Numbered from the stretch's first letter, positions 28,827 through 38,778 are shown. The stretch: 64,000 bases of DNA from Pseudomonas paraversuta (GCF_904063065.1 NZ_CAJFCL010000004.1:186001-250000), one strand, 5' to 3'. Numbers and translations: made by a program. Notes: generated from the letters alone by a model not told the origin.

Positions 28827-29578
28827 CAACGTTCCCCTTTGCGACTACGGCGCAGGTTAAGGCGCTGATACCACGCATCCACCAGGCCGCTGTCAGCCGG
28901 TTGCTCCAGATAGGCGGCGAGCAAGGCGCGCACCCCGGCTTCAGTCCAGGCATCTGCCCGGCGCAGCAACGGCTCGATGTCCTTGACCCGATCACGCTGC
29001 CCCAGCAGCAACGGGCGGGTTTTCTCCAGATCGATCAGTTGCGCGCGATAGGCCGCACCGTCAGGCTGCAGGAATATGTGTTTGGGATAAAAGCAGCCGT
29101 GAACCTGGCGCACCGCGTGCAGCCGGCGGGCCAATTGACCGCATGCCTGCAAGATCGCCTGCTGTTGCCCGGCTGTCAGCTGCGGCCACTGTTCGAGCAA
29201 AGAATCCAGGTCATTCCAGCCATCCAGAGCGCGGGTCATCAGGATCGCCCGACGTTCGCCCGGCACTTTGCGCTCGCCGAAGAACACGGCCTCCAGCGCC
29301 GGAATACCCAGCGTTTTGTAGCGCTCGATATTGCGAAACTCGCGGGCAAAACTCGGCTCGCCCAGGGGGCTATGCAGGGTGCGGGTCAGGTAATTACTCT
29401 GGCGCTTGAGGTAAAAGCCCTGGCCTTCCAGATCCATACGAAACACGCTGCTCCAGCCACCACCACTGGTGTTGGGTTCGTCCACCGCGTCCAGTTGCAC
29501 GGCCCACAATGCATCAAAGTCGGCCAGCCCGTTACGCTCAAGCAAGGCGCGGTCAGTGCCTGCAATAAAATCAGTCAT
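28826..29578 (-). CDS. wapQ: WapQ-like LPS core kinase-family protein
   Basis: A 250-residue member of the LPS-kinase (InaA/WaaP-like) superfamily, matching PA5007 (WapQ) by order. Lys58 (FYLKRQ) and LIDLEK (Asp183) fit ATP and metal binding. The catalytic loop reads VHGCFYPKHIF (159-169): Cys162 stands where relatives have the catalytic Asp (HRD in WaaP). It may therefore be a non-catalytic or altered kinase. The gene overlaps wapP by four bases and the next gene by one. Confidence 0.87.
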   Translation of the reverse strand: MTDFIAGTDRALLERNGLADFDALWAVQLDAVDEPNTSGGGWSSVFRMDLEGQGFYLKRQSNYLTRTLHSPLGEPSFAREFRNIERYKTLGIPALEAVFFGERKVPGERRAILMTRALDGWNDLDSLLEQWPQLTAGQQQAILQACGQLARRLHAVRQVHGCFYPKHIFLQPDGAAYRAQLIDLEKTRPLLLGQRDRVKDIEPLLRRADAWTEAGVRALLAAYLEQPADSGLVDAWYQRLNLRRSRKGER

Positions 29579-30309
29579 TCCCGGCCCTCAAAGAAACGCA
29601 CGATATGACGAACCCGCTCTTTGTCCGCCGCATTGAGTGTATTACGCCCCGTGTACTGGAAATAAAAACGCAGGCGCTGGGTGGCAGTCAGGTGGTATTT
29701 GGCCACTTTGTCGAGGCAGGCCAGGTCTTTGGTGATGCGGTACTTGAGCCAGAAACCGCGCCAGAAGTCGCCATTGGGGCAGTCGATCAAATACAGTTTT
29801 GCCTGATCGTCGATCAGCAAGTTGCGCCACTTGAGGTCGTTATGGGTGAAGCGGTGGTCGTGCATGATCCGCGTATAGCGAGCCAGTTGACGACTCACAC
29901 CGTCGACCCAGAGCCGATCCTTGAGCAACGGATCGTGGTTGTCGGCCAGTTCTGACAAGTCGCGGGTATTGGGCAGTTCGCGAGTAATCAGGGCGCCACG
30001 GGCATAAGCCGCACCGCTGCGCTCAAGGCCCCAGGCCACGACCTCTGCCGTGGGAATGCCCCACTTGGCGAAACGCTTGAGGTTTTGCCATTCGGATTTG
30101 ACCCGCGGCCGCCCCAGATAACGGCGCAAGCCTTTACCGGCTCCGGTGTAGCGCTTGACGTAATAATTGACCCCGGCGCGCTCGACGCGAATCACTTCGG
30201 ACAGCGGATCACGGGTCAGGTGCTCTCCCTGCAAGGCGAAGACCGCGTCCAGAGTGCCAAAATCCGCTGCCAGAGCGCTGTAAGCCGGTTCCAGATTCCA
30301 ACCCGCCAT
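29575..30309 (-). CDS. wapP: WapP-like LPS heptose kinase
   Basis: A 244-residue kinase of the LPS core kinase family. Lys52 (YYVKRY), catalytic loop THNDLKWRNLLI (Asp158, Asn163) and LIDCPNGDF (Asp176) are all present, so it should be active. WapP (PA5008) is credited with phosphorylating the second core heptose in P. aeruginosa. Its ATG shares one base with the waaP TAA (TAATG), showing translational coupling. Confidence 0.9.
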   Translation of the reverse strand: MAGWNLEPAYSALAADFGTLDAVFALQGEHLTRDPLSEVIRVERAGVNYYVKRYTGAGKGLRRYLGRPRVKSEWQNLKRFAKWGIPTAEVVAWGLERSGAAYARGALITRELPNTRDLSELADNHDPLLKDRLWVDGVSRQLARYTRIMHDHRFTHNDLKWRNLLIDDQAKLYLIDCPNGDFWRGFWLKYRITKDLACLDKVAKYHLTATQRLRFYFQYTGRNTLNAADKERVRHIVRFFEGRE

Positions 30310-31115
30310 TACAGTGCATCCCCATAACGCAGTTTGCGTTCATAGAGTTTGCTTGCCTTGCCTTCCAGCCACGCCAGCAGGCGGGCTTCTTCGCGCAGGA
30401 TCTGGCGTAGCGGCAACTGGAAATAACCGCGCAGGAAGCGCAGTTTGTCGCGTTGGGTCAGGCCGATGTCCAGCGCCGAGAAGTACAGCGCCGCCAGGTC
30501 TTTATTGCGCCAGCGCTTGCTGATCACAGTGCGGGTCTGGGCACGGTGCAGGTCGATGATGGACAGGCGGAAATTGTCCGCCGTGACCGGCTTGTCGGTG
30601 TGCAGCAGGAAGTGGCAGATGTAGCAGTCGCGATGGTTGACCCCGGCGCGGTGCATCATGCCGGTCATGCGTGCCACTTCGGCGATCAGCGCGTGCTTGA
30701 GTTTGGGCTGCGGCGGCTGTTTGACCCAGTTGAGGCTGAAGTCTTCGAGGCTGACGGTGGGCGCCAGCTCTTCAGTGATGATGAACGAGTGCTGCGCGGC
30801 CGGGTTGCTGCCCTTTTCGCCATAGGCGACGGCCGTCATGGTCGGTACGCCGACTTCATGCAGGCGCTTGATCGCACGCCATTCCTGGCCCGCCCCGAGT
30901 ACTGGCAGCTTGGCGGTCAGCAGGTTTTTGAAGACTTCACCCCAGCCAATGCCACGGTGAATTTTCACAAAGAAACCACGCCCGTCGACTTCAGTACGCA
31001 AGGTACGTCGACCCTCCAGCTCGCGGTATACCTCGCCTTCCAGACGCTCGACTTCGGTGAACGCATCGCGTCCGGCCCACAAGCTTTTGAACGGTTCGGC
31101 AAGAATCAGTTTCAT
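30309..31115 (-). CDS. waaP: LPS core heptose(I) kinase WaaP
   Basis: A 268-residue WaaP/RfaP kinase that phosphorylates the first inner-core heptose, essential for outer membrane integrity in P. aeruginosa. Lys51 (FFVKIH), the catalytic loop NHRDCYICHFLL with Asp163 (the same number as in characterised WaaP) and IIDLHRAQ (Asp188) are present. Length matches the family. ATGA overlap with the waaG stop. Confidence 0.96.
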   Translation of the reverse strand: MKLILAEPFKSLWAGRDAFTEVERLEGEVYRELEGRRTLRTEVDGRGFFVKIHRGIGWGEVFKNLLTAKLPVLGAGQEWRAIKRLHEVGVPTMTAVAYGEKGSNPAAQHSFIITEELAPTVSLEDFSLNWVKQPPQPKLKHALIAEVARMTGMMHRAGVNHRDCYICHFLLHTDKPVTADNFRLSIIDLHRAQTRTVISKRWRNKDLAALYFSALDIGLTQRDKLRFLRGYFQLPLRQILREEARLLAWLEGKASKLYERKLRYGDAL

Positions 31116-32236
31116 CGGTGTTGCTCCGCCAGAATCACATCCGCAGCGTGCTGCGGCATGCTATAGAGGTCGGCCGTCTGCGCGTAGGCCAGGCCGTTTC
31201 GGCTCCAGGCCGCACGCGCAGCATCGTCGGACAACATGTGTGTCAGGTATTCATTGAGCTGGTTCTGCTCGAAAGGCTCGTCCAGCACCCGCCCGCAATC
31301 GGCGTCGCTGATGTAGTGGGCATAGCCGCACACTGCGCTGACCAGCACCGGCAGCCCGGCCACCAGTGCTTCCAGCAGTACCGTGCCGGTGTTTTCGTTA
31401 TAGGCCGGGTGGATCAGCAAATCGGCGCCCAGCAGGAAACGCGGGATATCACTGCGCCCTTTAAGGAACTGCACATGGTCGCCCAGCCCCAGGGTGGCGC
31501 TTTGCAGCTGGAAGACCTTGGGGTCGTCCTGGCCGATCACGAACAGTCTGGTGCGCTTTTTAAGCTCAGGGGGCAAAGCGGCCAGAGCTTTCAAGCTGCG
31601 GTCCACACCCTTGGTCTTGAACCCGGAGCCAATCTGCACCAGCAACAGGTCGTCATCGGCCAGCTGGAATTCGCGGCGGAACTCGGCGCGGATCTCGGCC
31701 GCGTTGGCCGGTGCCCGGCGGTCCAGCGCGATACCCGGTGGCAGCAAATGGAAGCGCTGCAACGGGGTCTGGTAATGCTTGATAAACAGCGGTTGCTGGA
31801 CCTCGGAAATCATCAGGATTTCGGTCGCAGCATCCTTGTCGAATACCGCACGCTCATATTCGGCAAAGTGCTTGTAGCGCTTGAAATGGCGATACATCGC
31901 GTGCCGCAGGTTCTGCGCCTTGTCTTCAAAACAGCCGTCCGCCGCGTAGTACACGTCCAGACCCGGCATTTTGTTGAAGCCAATCACCCGATCGACCGGG
32001 CGCTTGGCCAGATCGGCCTGCATCCAGGCGAGCATTTTTTCATTACGGGTGTGGTTGAAGAACGCCTTGACCGGCGCCACCAGCACTTCGAAGCCCGGCG
32101 GAATATCGCCTTCCCAAATCATGGTATAGACCCGGATCTGGTGCCCGCGCTTCTGGCACTCCAGGGCAATGCGCATGAAATCGCGTTGCAGGCCGCCAAA
32201 CGGGAAGTATTTGTACAACACAAAAGCCAGTTGCAT
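31112..32236 (-). CDS. waaG: UDP-glucose:(heptosyl)LPS glycosyltransferase WaaG
   Basis: A 374-residue GT4, GT-B enzyme. The N-terminus LAFVLYKYFPFGGLQRDF is the WaaG signature; the C-terminal half has LVQIGSGFKTKGVDR and NENTGTVLLEALVAG (donor-binding Glu pair). WaaG adds the first outer-core hexose to heptose II; in pseudomonads this residue may be N-acetylgalactosamine, so the donor is not settled by sequence. Starts at an ATG sharing one base with the waaC stop (TGATG). Confidence 0.95.
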   Translation of the reverse strand: MQLAFVLYKYFPFGGLQRDFMRIALECQKRGHQIRVYTMIWEGDIPPGFEVLVAPVKAFFNHTRNEKMLAWMQADLAKRPVDRVIGFNKMPGLDVYYAADGCFEDKAQNLRHAMYRHFKRYKHFAEYERAVFDKDAATEILMISEVQQPLFIKHYQTPLQRFHLLPPGIALDRRAPANAAEIRAEFRREFQLADDDLLLVQIGSGFKTKGVDRSLKALAALPPELKKRTRLFVIGQDDPKVFQLQSATLGLGDHVQFLKGRSDIPRFLLGADLLIHPAYNENTGTVLLEALVAGLPVLVSAVCGYAHYISDADCGRVLDEPFEQNQLNEYLTHMLSDDAARAAWSRNGLAYAQTADLYSMPQHAADVILAEQHR

Positions 32237-33297
32237 CAGCGCAGTTCCTCAGCCAGTAACAACGTGCTTAATCGACTTGCGACACGCTCGGGGTTCAGGC
32301 GAGTGAAGCACAAAGGCCACTCGCTCTTCAGATCAAACCGCTGCTGGTCCTGTGCAGTCGGCTGGTAAGTACATTTTTTCTGCAGGCACGGGGCACACGG
32401 AAAATCGCTGGCCAGGTGAATCTGCACCTTGCCATAGGCACCCGTGAGGCCGGGATTGGTCGGGCCGAACAGGGAGATGGTGGGCACATCCAGTGCCGCT
32501 GCCAGATGCCCAAGGCCGGTATCGACCGCCACACAGGCACTGGCGCTGGCCAGCACCCTGGCAACACCCGCCAGGTTCAGCCTGGGCAGTACCACGGCGT
32601 TGCCCAAGCCACTGGCAATGCGCTCTGCCCTGGCCTTTTCCGCCGGGTTGCCCCAGGGCAAGCGGACTTCAATGCCCTTGTGTCCCATGCGTAGCGCCAG
32701 ATCGCGCCAGTACACTTCAGGCCAGTGTTTGGTATCCCAGGTGGTGCCATGCAAAAACAGTACGTATGGCTTGTTGCGCGGTAATTCAATCAGCCGCTCA
32801 ACATCGAGCCCGTAATCGCCCAGCCCCTTGGGCAGGTCGTAGCCCAAGGCAACGGCAAACAACTGGCGCAGGCGCTCAACTGCATGCTGCCCCCTGGCTA
32901 CGGCCAGGCGGCGTTGATAAAAGCGGCTGGCCAGCGGTTCGCGGGCAGAGTTCTGGTCCAGGCCGGCCACCGGAGCTTTGACATAGCGCGTCAGCCAGGC
33001 ACTTTTGAGCAGGCCCTGGGCATCGAGCACCAGGTCGTATTTCTCGGCGCGCAGACTCTGCTTGAAGCGCCGCCATTCACCGCTCTTGATGGTTTGCCAG
33101 ATATTCTTGCGCCAGCGGCGAATGGCCACCGGAATGACTTTTCCCACTGCCGGGTGCCAGGTCGGAATCTCGGCAAAACCTTCTTCCACCACCCAGTCGA
33201 AGGTGATCCCCGGAATGGCCCGCGCCGCATCGGTCAATGCCGGCAGGGCATGAATGATATCCCCCAGGGATGAGGTTTTTACCAACAGGACGCGCAC
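32236..33297 (-). CDS. waaC: ADP-heptose:LPS heptosyltransferase I WaaC
   Basis: A 353-residue GT9 enzyme adding the first heptose to Kdo. N-terminus VLLVKTSSLGDIIHALPAL and DTGLGHLAAALDVPTISLFG (ADP-heptose site) are diagnostic. GTG start at 33297 follows directly on the waaF TAG; GAGG lies within the waaF end at good spacing. Confidence 0.96.
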   Translation of the reverse strand: MRVLLVKTSSLGDIIHALPALTDAARAIPGITFDWVVEEGFAEIPTWHPAVGKVIPVAIRRWRKNIWQTIKSGEWRRFKQSLRAEKYDLVLDAQGLLKSAWLTRYVKAPVAGLDQNSAREPLASRFYQRRLAVARGQHAVERLRQLFAVALGYDLPKGLGDYGLDVERLIELPRNKPYVLFLHGTTWDTKHWPEVYWRDLALRMGHKGIEVRLPWGNPAEKARAERIASGLGNAVVLPRLNLAGVARVLASASACVAVDTGLGHLAAALDVPTISLFGPTNPGLTGAYGKVQIHLASDFPCAPCLQKKCTYQPTAQDQQRFDLKSEWPLCFTRLNPERVASRLSTLLLAEELR

Positions 33298-34332
33298 CTA
33301 TTTAACCTCGACCACAGAGCCGTGCAAACGCTGCAAGGCTTCAACCACCGGCTGCGGCATCAACTCACGCAGACAGTTGTAGTGGCCGAAACGGCAGGTA
33401 CGATCAAAGCAGGGGCTGCAATCGAGACCCAGGCGCACGATCTCGACCTTGTCGGCCAGGGGCGGGGTGAAGCCCGGCGACGTGGAGCCATACACCGCCA
33501 CCAACGGGCGATTAAGCGCCGCCGCCACGTGCATCAGCCCGGAATCGTTGGACACCACCGCATCGGCGCACGACAGCAGGTCAATGGCTTCCGCCAGGGA
33601 AGTCTCGCCGCTGAGGTTGACCGACTCTTCGCGCAGCCCCGGAATCAGCCGCGCGCGGATGTCTTCGCCCACCCCGTGATCGTTTTTGGAACCGAACAGC
33701 CAGACTTGCCAGCCTTCGCGAATTTTTTGCTCGGCCACCGCCGCGTAGTGCTCCGACGGCCAGCGCTTGGACTCGCCAAACTCGGCACCCGGGCACAGCG
33801 CCAGCACCGGGCGGTCCAGCGCCAGACCGAATTTGCCCAGTGCCGCAGCGCGACTCACCGGGTCGATTTGCAACGCAGGACGCGGGTACGGCCGGGGCAG
33901 GTCTGCCCCGGGCTCATAGGCCAGGGCCATAAAGCGCTCGATCATCAACGGATAGCGATCTTTATCGAGCTTGCGCACATCGTTGAGCAGGCCGTAGCGG
34001 AACTCGCCGCGCCAGCCGGTGCGTTTGGGGATACCGGCGAAAAACGGCACCAGTGCCGATTTCAGCGAGTTGGGCAGCAGGATTGCCTGATCGTATTGAC
34101 CCTTGAGGGACTTGCCGATCTTGCGTCGCGTGGCCAGTTCGAGTGCGCCGTGGCCGAGCGGAAAGCTCAAGGCCTGACGAACTTCAGGCATGCGCTCAAG
34201 GATGGGCCGGCTCCACTCGGGGGCCAGCACATCGATTGCGCAATCCGGATGACGCTGTTTCAGGCACTGGAACAGTGTCTGTGCCATCACCATGTCACCG
34301 ACCCAGCTGGGCCCAACGATCAAAATATTCAT
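33298..34332 (-). CDS. waaF: ADP-heptose:LPS heptosyltransferase II WaaF
   Basis: A 344-residue GT9 enzyme adding the second heptose. N-terminus ILIVGPSWVGDMVMAQTLFQ, central LALCPGAEFGESKRWP and NDSGLMHVAAALNRPLVAVYG match WaaF. It is the first gene of the seven-gene inner-core operon; GGAA precedes the ATG. A REPIN lies between it and ilvE. Confidence 0.96.
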   Translation of the reverse strand: MNILIVGPSWVGDMVMAQTLFQCLKQRHPDCAIDVLAPEWSRPILERMPEVRQALSFPLGHGALELATRRKIGKSLKGQYDQAILLPNSLKSALVPFFAGIPKRTGWRGEFRYGLLNDVRKLDKDRYPLMIERFMALAYEPGADLPRPYPRPALQIDPVSRAAALGKFGLALDRPVLALCPGAEFGESKRWPSEHYAAVAEQKIREGWQVWLFGSKNDHGVGEDIRARLIPGLREESVNLSGETSLAEAIDLLSCADAVVSNDSGLMHVAAALNRPLVAVYGSTSPGFTPPLADKVEIVRLGLDCSPCFDRTCRFGHYNCLRELMPQPVVEALQRLHGSVVEVK

Positions 34333-34401
34333 AAGTTTCCATAAACGAGCAAGGGAGGCATTCGCCTGATACCTGTCTGTTAAAAGCCCTGTTACCTCAA
34401 C

Positions 34402-34503
34402 CGCAGGAGCGGGCTTGTCTCGCGATGATCTCGATAGCGCCGCGTTTATCCAGTAAACACGCGTTAGCGTTAACGACCATCGCGAGCAAGCTCGCTCCTA
34501 CAG
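34402..34503. repeat. REPIN with long spacer between ilvE and waaF
   Basis: Arms CGCAGGAGCGGGCTTGTCTC and GCGAGCAAGCTCGCTCCTAC are about 50 bases apart, longer than in the other copies here. The stretch between contains a second inverted repeat around AACACGCGTTAGCGTT. Confidence 0.85.
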
Positions 34504-34567
34504 AAACAGCGTTCATTTAACTGACGGGAATCAGGCATTCGCCTCCCCGCTGTAGTGCCATATCGCT

Positions 34568-35491
34568 TTATTTGACCAGTGTACGCCACTCTGGGTGAGC
34601 AGTAGTCTTGCCGGTTACCAGATCAAAGTAGGCTTTTTGCAGTTTTTCGGTAATCGGACCGCGACGGCCAATACCGATCAGTCGCCCGTCAACTTCGCGA
34701 ATCGGCGTCACTTCAGCGGCAGTGCCGGTAAAGAAGGCTTCGTCGGCGATGTAAACCTCGTCCCGGGTAATGCGTTTTTCTACAAATTTGTACCCAAGCT
34801 CGGTGGCCAGGGTCAGGATCGTGCTGCGGGTGATGCCGTTCAGGCAAGCCGTCACGTCCGGGGTGTAAATCACGCCGTCCTTGATCAGGAATACGTTTTC
34901 GCCCGAGCCTTCAGCCACGAAGCCTTCCGGGTCCAGCAGCAACGCTTCGTCAGCACCGCCGGAAATCGCTTCCTGCAGGGCCAGCATCGAGTTGATGTAG
35001 TGACCGTTGGCCTTGGCCCGGGTCATGGAGATGTTCACGTGGTGACGGGTGAAGGAGCTGGTACGCACCTTGATCCCGACTTCCAGGGCTTCGGCGCCCA
35101 TATAGGCACCCCAGCTCCACGGGGCGATGATCACATGGACTTTAAGGCCGGTGGCACGCAGGCCCATGGCTTCAGATCCGTAGAACACCATCGGCCGGAT
35201 GTAGGCGCTGTCGAGGTTGTTTTCACGCACCGCCAGGCGGGTCGCTTCGTTGATTTCGTCTTTGCTGAACGGGATCTTCATGCCCATGATGTGGGCCGAA
35301 TCGAACAGGCGGTCAGTGTGCGCCTGCAGGCGGAAAATCGCCGGGCCTTGCGGGGTTTCATACGCGCGCACACCTTCAAACACGCCCATGCCGTAGTGCA
35401 GGGTATGGGTCAGCACGTGGGTTGTCGCATCGCGCCACGGCACCAGCTTGCCGTCATACCAGATCACACCATCACGATCAGCCATCGACAT
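34568..35491 (-). CDS. ilvE: Branched-chain amino acid aminotransferase
   Basis: A 307-residue class IV PLP aminotransferase for the last step of isoleucine, leucine and valine synthesis. Lys160 in TRAKANGHYINS is the Schiff-base lysine; LHYGMGVFEGVRAY and GSGENVFLIKDG are fold signatures. ATG at 35491 is chosen over the adjacent ATG at 35494 because GAGGAG then has 7-base spacing and the length matches other pseudomonads. Confidence 0.97.
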   Translation of the reverse strand: MSMADRDGVIWYDGKLVPWRDATTHVLTHTLHYGMGVFEGVRAYETPQGPAIFRLQAHTDRLFDSAHIMGMKIPFSKDEINEATRLAVRENNLDSAYIRPMVFYGSEAMGLRATGLKVHVIIAPWSWGAYMGAEALEVGIKVRTSSFTRHHVNISMTRAKANGHYINSMLALQEAISGGADEALLLDPEGFVAEGSGENVFLIKDGVIYTPDVTACLNGITRSTILTLATELGYKFVEKRITRDEVYIADEAFFTGTAAEVTPIREVDGRLIGIGRRGPITEKLQKAYFDLVTGKTTAHPEWRTLVK

Positions 35492-35576
35492 CATTACGCT
35501 CCTCAAAGAATCCAGCACCTGCGCATGACACGTCAGGCAAATTGGACGGGCCTTATGAACCCGCCGGATACGTTTT

Positions 35577-38519
35577 CTAGCTCAATCCTAGCTCAGACCA
35601 AATGCGCCGTACGTGTTGACGTTCGACCACAAATTGATCCCCCGTGACCACCCCGGCCTCCTTCTGCAAGGCTTGCCGGTGGGCTACGGCGCGAAAGGCC
35701 TTGTAAGCCTCGCGCAACAGGGCAGCATCAGCGGCGGGTATCAGCCCGTCCTGCTCCAGCCCTTCCAGAATGCGGATGTTATCGGTGTAGCGCAGTACCG
35801 CAGGGTGTTCCCTGGACCAGGCCAGAGCCGCGTATTGCACCATAAATTCAATATCGACGATACCACCGGCGTCCTGCTTGAGGTCGAACGGCACCGTGGC
35901 CTGGAAGGCATTTTCCGCGGTGCCTGCAGCAGTGATCCGGGTACCGAGGTTGCCACGCATTTTGGCCCGCATCTCGCTGACTTCCTGGCGCAGGGTCGGC
36001 AAATCGCGCTCCCGGCACAGAATGCTCGCACGCACTTGCTCGAATGCTGCGCCCACTTGCTTGCAACCGACCAGGACCCGGGCCCGCACCAGCGCCTGGT
36101 GTTCCCAGGTCCAGGCTTCGCTTTGCTGGTAGCGCTCGAAAGCGCCGAGCGAGCTGACCAACAGCCCTGAAGCGCCTGACGGGCGCAAGCGCATGTCAAC
36201 TTCATACAGCTGCCCGGAGTTGGTCTGGGCCGTCAGCAAGTGGATGATGCGCTGGCCCAGACGGGTGAAAAACTGCGCGCTGTCGATGGGCTTGGGACCA
36301 TCGGTGTCAGCGTTGGGGTCGCCATCGTGAATAAACACCAGATCCAGATCCGAGCCGTGCCCCAGCTCGATCCCGCCCACTTTGCCATAGCCCACGATAA
36401 TGAAACCGGGATCGCACAGACTGCCGTCGACCCGCTGCGGCGTGCCGTACTTGGCCACTGTCTGGCGCCAGGCCAGCGCCAGCACTTGTTGCAGAATGGC
36501 TTCGGCCAGCCAGGTAAGGTAATCGCTGACCTTCATTAAAGGCAGGCTGCCGGCAATTTCCGAGGCCGCAACCCGCAGGCGGTGGGCCAGTTTGAAGTTA
36601 CGCAAGGCCTCCATTTGCTGCTCAAGGTCGTCCTCCGGGATCCGCGTCAGGCGTTCGCGCAGTTCAGCGGCCAGCTCCGGGGCCAGGGGTGGTTTGAACA
36701 GACGACTTTCATTGAGCAACTCATCGAGCAACAGCGGGAAGCGGGTGATCTGTTCGGCAATCCATGGACTGGCCGCACACAGGGTCAGCAGGCGCCGCAG
36801 GGCGTCAGGGTTTTCGGTCAGCAACACTAGATACGCGGAACGCCGGGCCACCGCCTCCACCAGCGGCAACACCCGTTCCAGCACCAGATCGGGGTTGGCA
36901 TGTTCGACCGCCTGAGCCAGCAAACGCGGAATAAAGGCATCCAGCCGCTCGCGTCCCAAACGCTGCATGGCACGCAGTTGCGGGCTGGAGCGCAGGCTGG
37001 CCAGTTGCTTCAAGGCATTGGGAGCATCGACAAACCCGGCTTCCTGCAGTTGCGCGCAGGCCGCGGCGTCATCCTGGACTTCTTCCCACAACGGCAACCA
37101 CTCACCGCCGACGATCAGCTCACCTTCGTCGATGTCCTCTTCTTCGTCCGGGTCGGCAATCACCTGACGGAAATGCCAGTCGATACGGCCGCGCCACATC
37201 ATCAACTGTTCATGGAACGCGGCCCAGTTGTCGAACCCCATCATGAATGCGATACGCGCCTGATCCTGCTCGGTGTCCGGCAGCATTTGGGTCTGGCGAT
37301 CGGCAATGGCCTGAATGGCGTGTTCGGTGTAACGCAAAAATTCGTAACCTTCACGCAACTCGCTGACCACCTGCGCGGGCAGGTAGCCCTGGCCTTCGAG
37401 AATGCCCAGCACTGTCAGCAGCGGACGCTGCTGCAGGCTGAGGTCGCGGCCGCCGTGGATCAGCTGGAAGGCCTGGGCGATAAACTCGACTTCACGAATC
37501 CCGCCGGCACCCAGCTTGATGTTGTCGGCCATGCCCTTGCGCCGCACTTCCTGCTGGATCAGCTGTTTCATGGTGCGCAGGGCTTCTATCGCCGAAAAAT
37601 CGAGGTAGCGCCGGTACACGAACGGGCGCAGCAAACTGAGCAACTGTGCCCCCATCGCCTGATCACCGGCCACGACCCGGGCCTTGATCATGGCGTAGCG
37701 CTCCCAGTCGCGCCCCTGGTCCTGGTAGTACTGCTCCAGAGCGTTGAAACTCAGCACCAGGGCCCCCGAGGAACCGTAAGGGCGCAGGCGCATGTCGACA
37801 CGGAATACAAAACCGTCAACGGTCATCGGGTCCAGGGCCTTGATCAGGCGCTGGCCCAGACGGATAAAGAACTCCTGATTGTCCAGCGCACGCTTTGCCC
37901 CGACGGTTTCGCCGCCCTCGGGGTAGGCGAAAATCAGGTCGATGTCCGATGACAGGTTGAGCTCCACGGCGCCCAGCTTGCCCATCCCCAGAATCACCAT
38001 TGGCTGCGGTTCGCCACTGCGATGCCCGGTAGGCGTACCGAATTGCTGGCAATGGCGCTGATACAACCAGCGATAGGCCTGATCGATGCTGGCATCGGCC
38101 ATGTCCGACAGGTCGCGGCAGGTTTCAACCAGATCGGCCTGGCGGTTGAGGTCACGCCAGATAATCCGGATTTGCTGACGGGTGCGCTGACGCCGCAGCA
38201 CGCGCCCCAATTCGTCATCGGTGGCGGCCGTCTCGACAGCTTCTGCGATTTGCCCGCACAACTCACCAGGTTTGAAACTGCGGTCCAGCTCCCCACTGCG
38301 CACCAGATCAAGCAACATCACAGGATCACGCAATGACTGTTCAATAAAGAAGTCGCTCGCCGCACTCACCCGCTCAAAGGCAGCCCAGCGCTCTGGCGAC
38401 CAGTCATCAAGCCCGTGCTCGCCGGCAAGTTGCGCAACAGCAGCGCGCCATGACTGCTCGCTACGGCTGACAAGTGGCAATAAAAGGCTCGGAATTGCGG
38501 CAAGCGAGGGAAGGCTCAT
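35577..38519 (-). CDS. glnE: Glutamine synthetase adenylyltransferase / deadenylase
   Basis: A 980-residue bifunctional enzyme that controls glutamine synthetase by adding or removing AMP in response to PII. The N-terminal nucleotidyltransferase domain has NLSSDIDLIFAYP (Asp192, Asp194) and removes AMP; the C-terminal domain with GHGSDLDLVFIHDG adds it. Length is standard. It lies upstream of ilvE on the same strand with an 85-base gap. Confidence 0.97.
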   Translation of the reverse strand: MSLPSLAAIPSLLLPLVSRSEQSWRAAVAQLAGEHGLDDWSPERWAAFERVSAASDFFIEQSLRDPVMLLDLVRSGELDRSFKPGELCGQIAEAVETAATDDELGRVLRRQRTRQQIRIIWRDLNRQADLVETCRDLSDMADASIDQAYRWLYQRHCQQFGTPTGHRSGEPQPMVILGMGKLGAVELNLSSDIDLIFAYPEGGETVGAKRALDNQEFFIRLGQRLIKALDPMTVDGFVFRVDMRLRPYGSSGALVLSFNALEQYYQDQGRDWERYAMIKARVVAGDQAMGAQLLSLLRPFVYRRYLDFSAIEALRTMKQLIQQEVRRKGMADNIKLGAGGIREVEFIAQAFQLIHGGRDLSLQQRPLLTVLGILEGQGYLPAQVVSELREGYEFLRYTEHAIQAIADRQTQMLPDTEQDQARIAFMMGFDNWAAFHEQLMMWRGRIDWHFRQVIADPDEEEDIDEGELIVGGEWLPLWEEVQDDAAACAQLQEAGFVDAPNALKQLASLRSSPQLRAMQRLGRERLDAFIPRLLAQAVEHANPDLVLERVLPLVEAVARRSAYLVLLTENPDALRRLLTLCAASPWIAEQITRFPLLLDELLNESRLFKPPLAPELAAELRERLTRIPEDDLEQQMEALRNFKLAHRLRVAASEIAGSLPLMKVSDYLTWLAEAILQQVLALAWRQTVAKYGTPQRVDGSLCDPGFIIVGYGKVGGIELGHGSDLDLVFIHDGDPNADTDGPKPIDSAQFFTRLGQRIIHLLTAQTNSGQLYEVDMRLRPSGASGLLVSSLGAFERYQQSEAWTWEHQALVRARVLVGCKQVGAAFEQVRASILCRERDLPTLRQEVSEMRAKMRGNLGTRITAAGTAENAFQATVPFDLKQDAGGIVDIEFMVQYAALAWSREHPAVLRYTDNIRILEGLEQDGLIPAADAALLREAYKAFRAVAHRQALQKEAGVVTGDQFVVERQHVRRIWSELGLS

Positions 38520-38726
38520 GGTCTATCCTTGATCGGCGAAGGTGTTGCCGAGTACGGTGACAGGAAGAAACAGCGGTTAAATCCGACTGTCGAACAAAGG
38601 TTACAAATAGCTGAAATTTCTATTTAATTGGCAGCCAACCTGCAATCTGAAGATCAAATTGCAAATCAAGCACTAACAATATCGATTTTTCACACAACGC
38701 AACAGGCAAGCACCCTATGCTTTCCT

Positions 38727-38739
38727 GTAGTTTTACTAC
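38727..38739. promoter_or_regulatory. Predicted GntR/FadR-type operator 1
   Basis: GTAGTTTTACTAC is palindromic around three bases and fits the FadR-subfamily GntR consensus TNGTNNNACNA, to which the E. coli PdhR site also conforms. It lies 165 bases before aceE. Confidence 0.6.
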
Positions 38740-38778
38740 TGAGCAACATACTCGAAAGGCTGAAATGGCCGACGATTT

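Noticed and set aside
34333-34567. tRNA or small RNA gene between ilvE and waaF
   Set aside because: The fold potential is explained by a REPIN; no cloverleaf or CCA-type end seen, nor elsewhere in the window.
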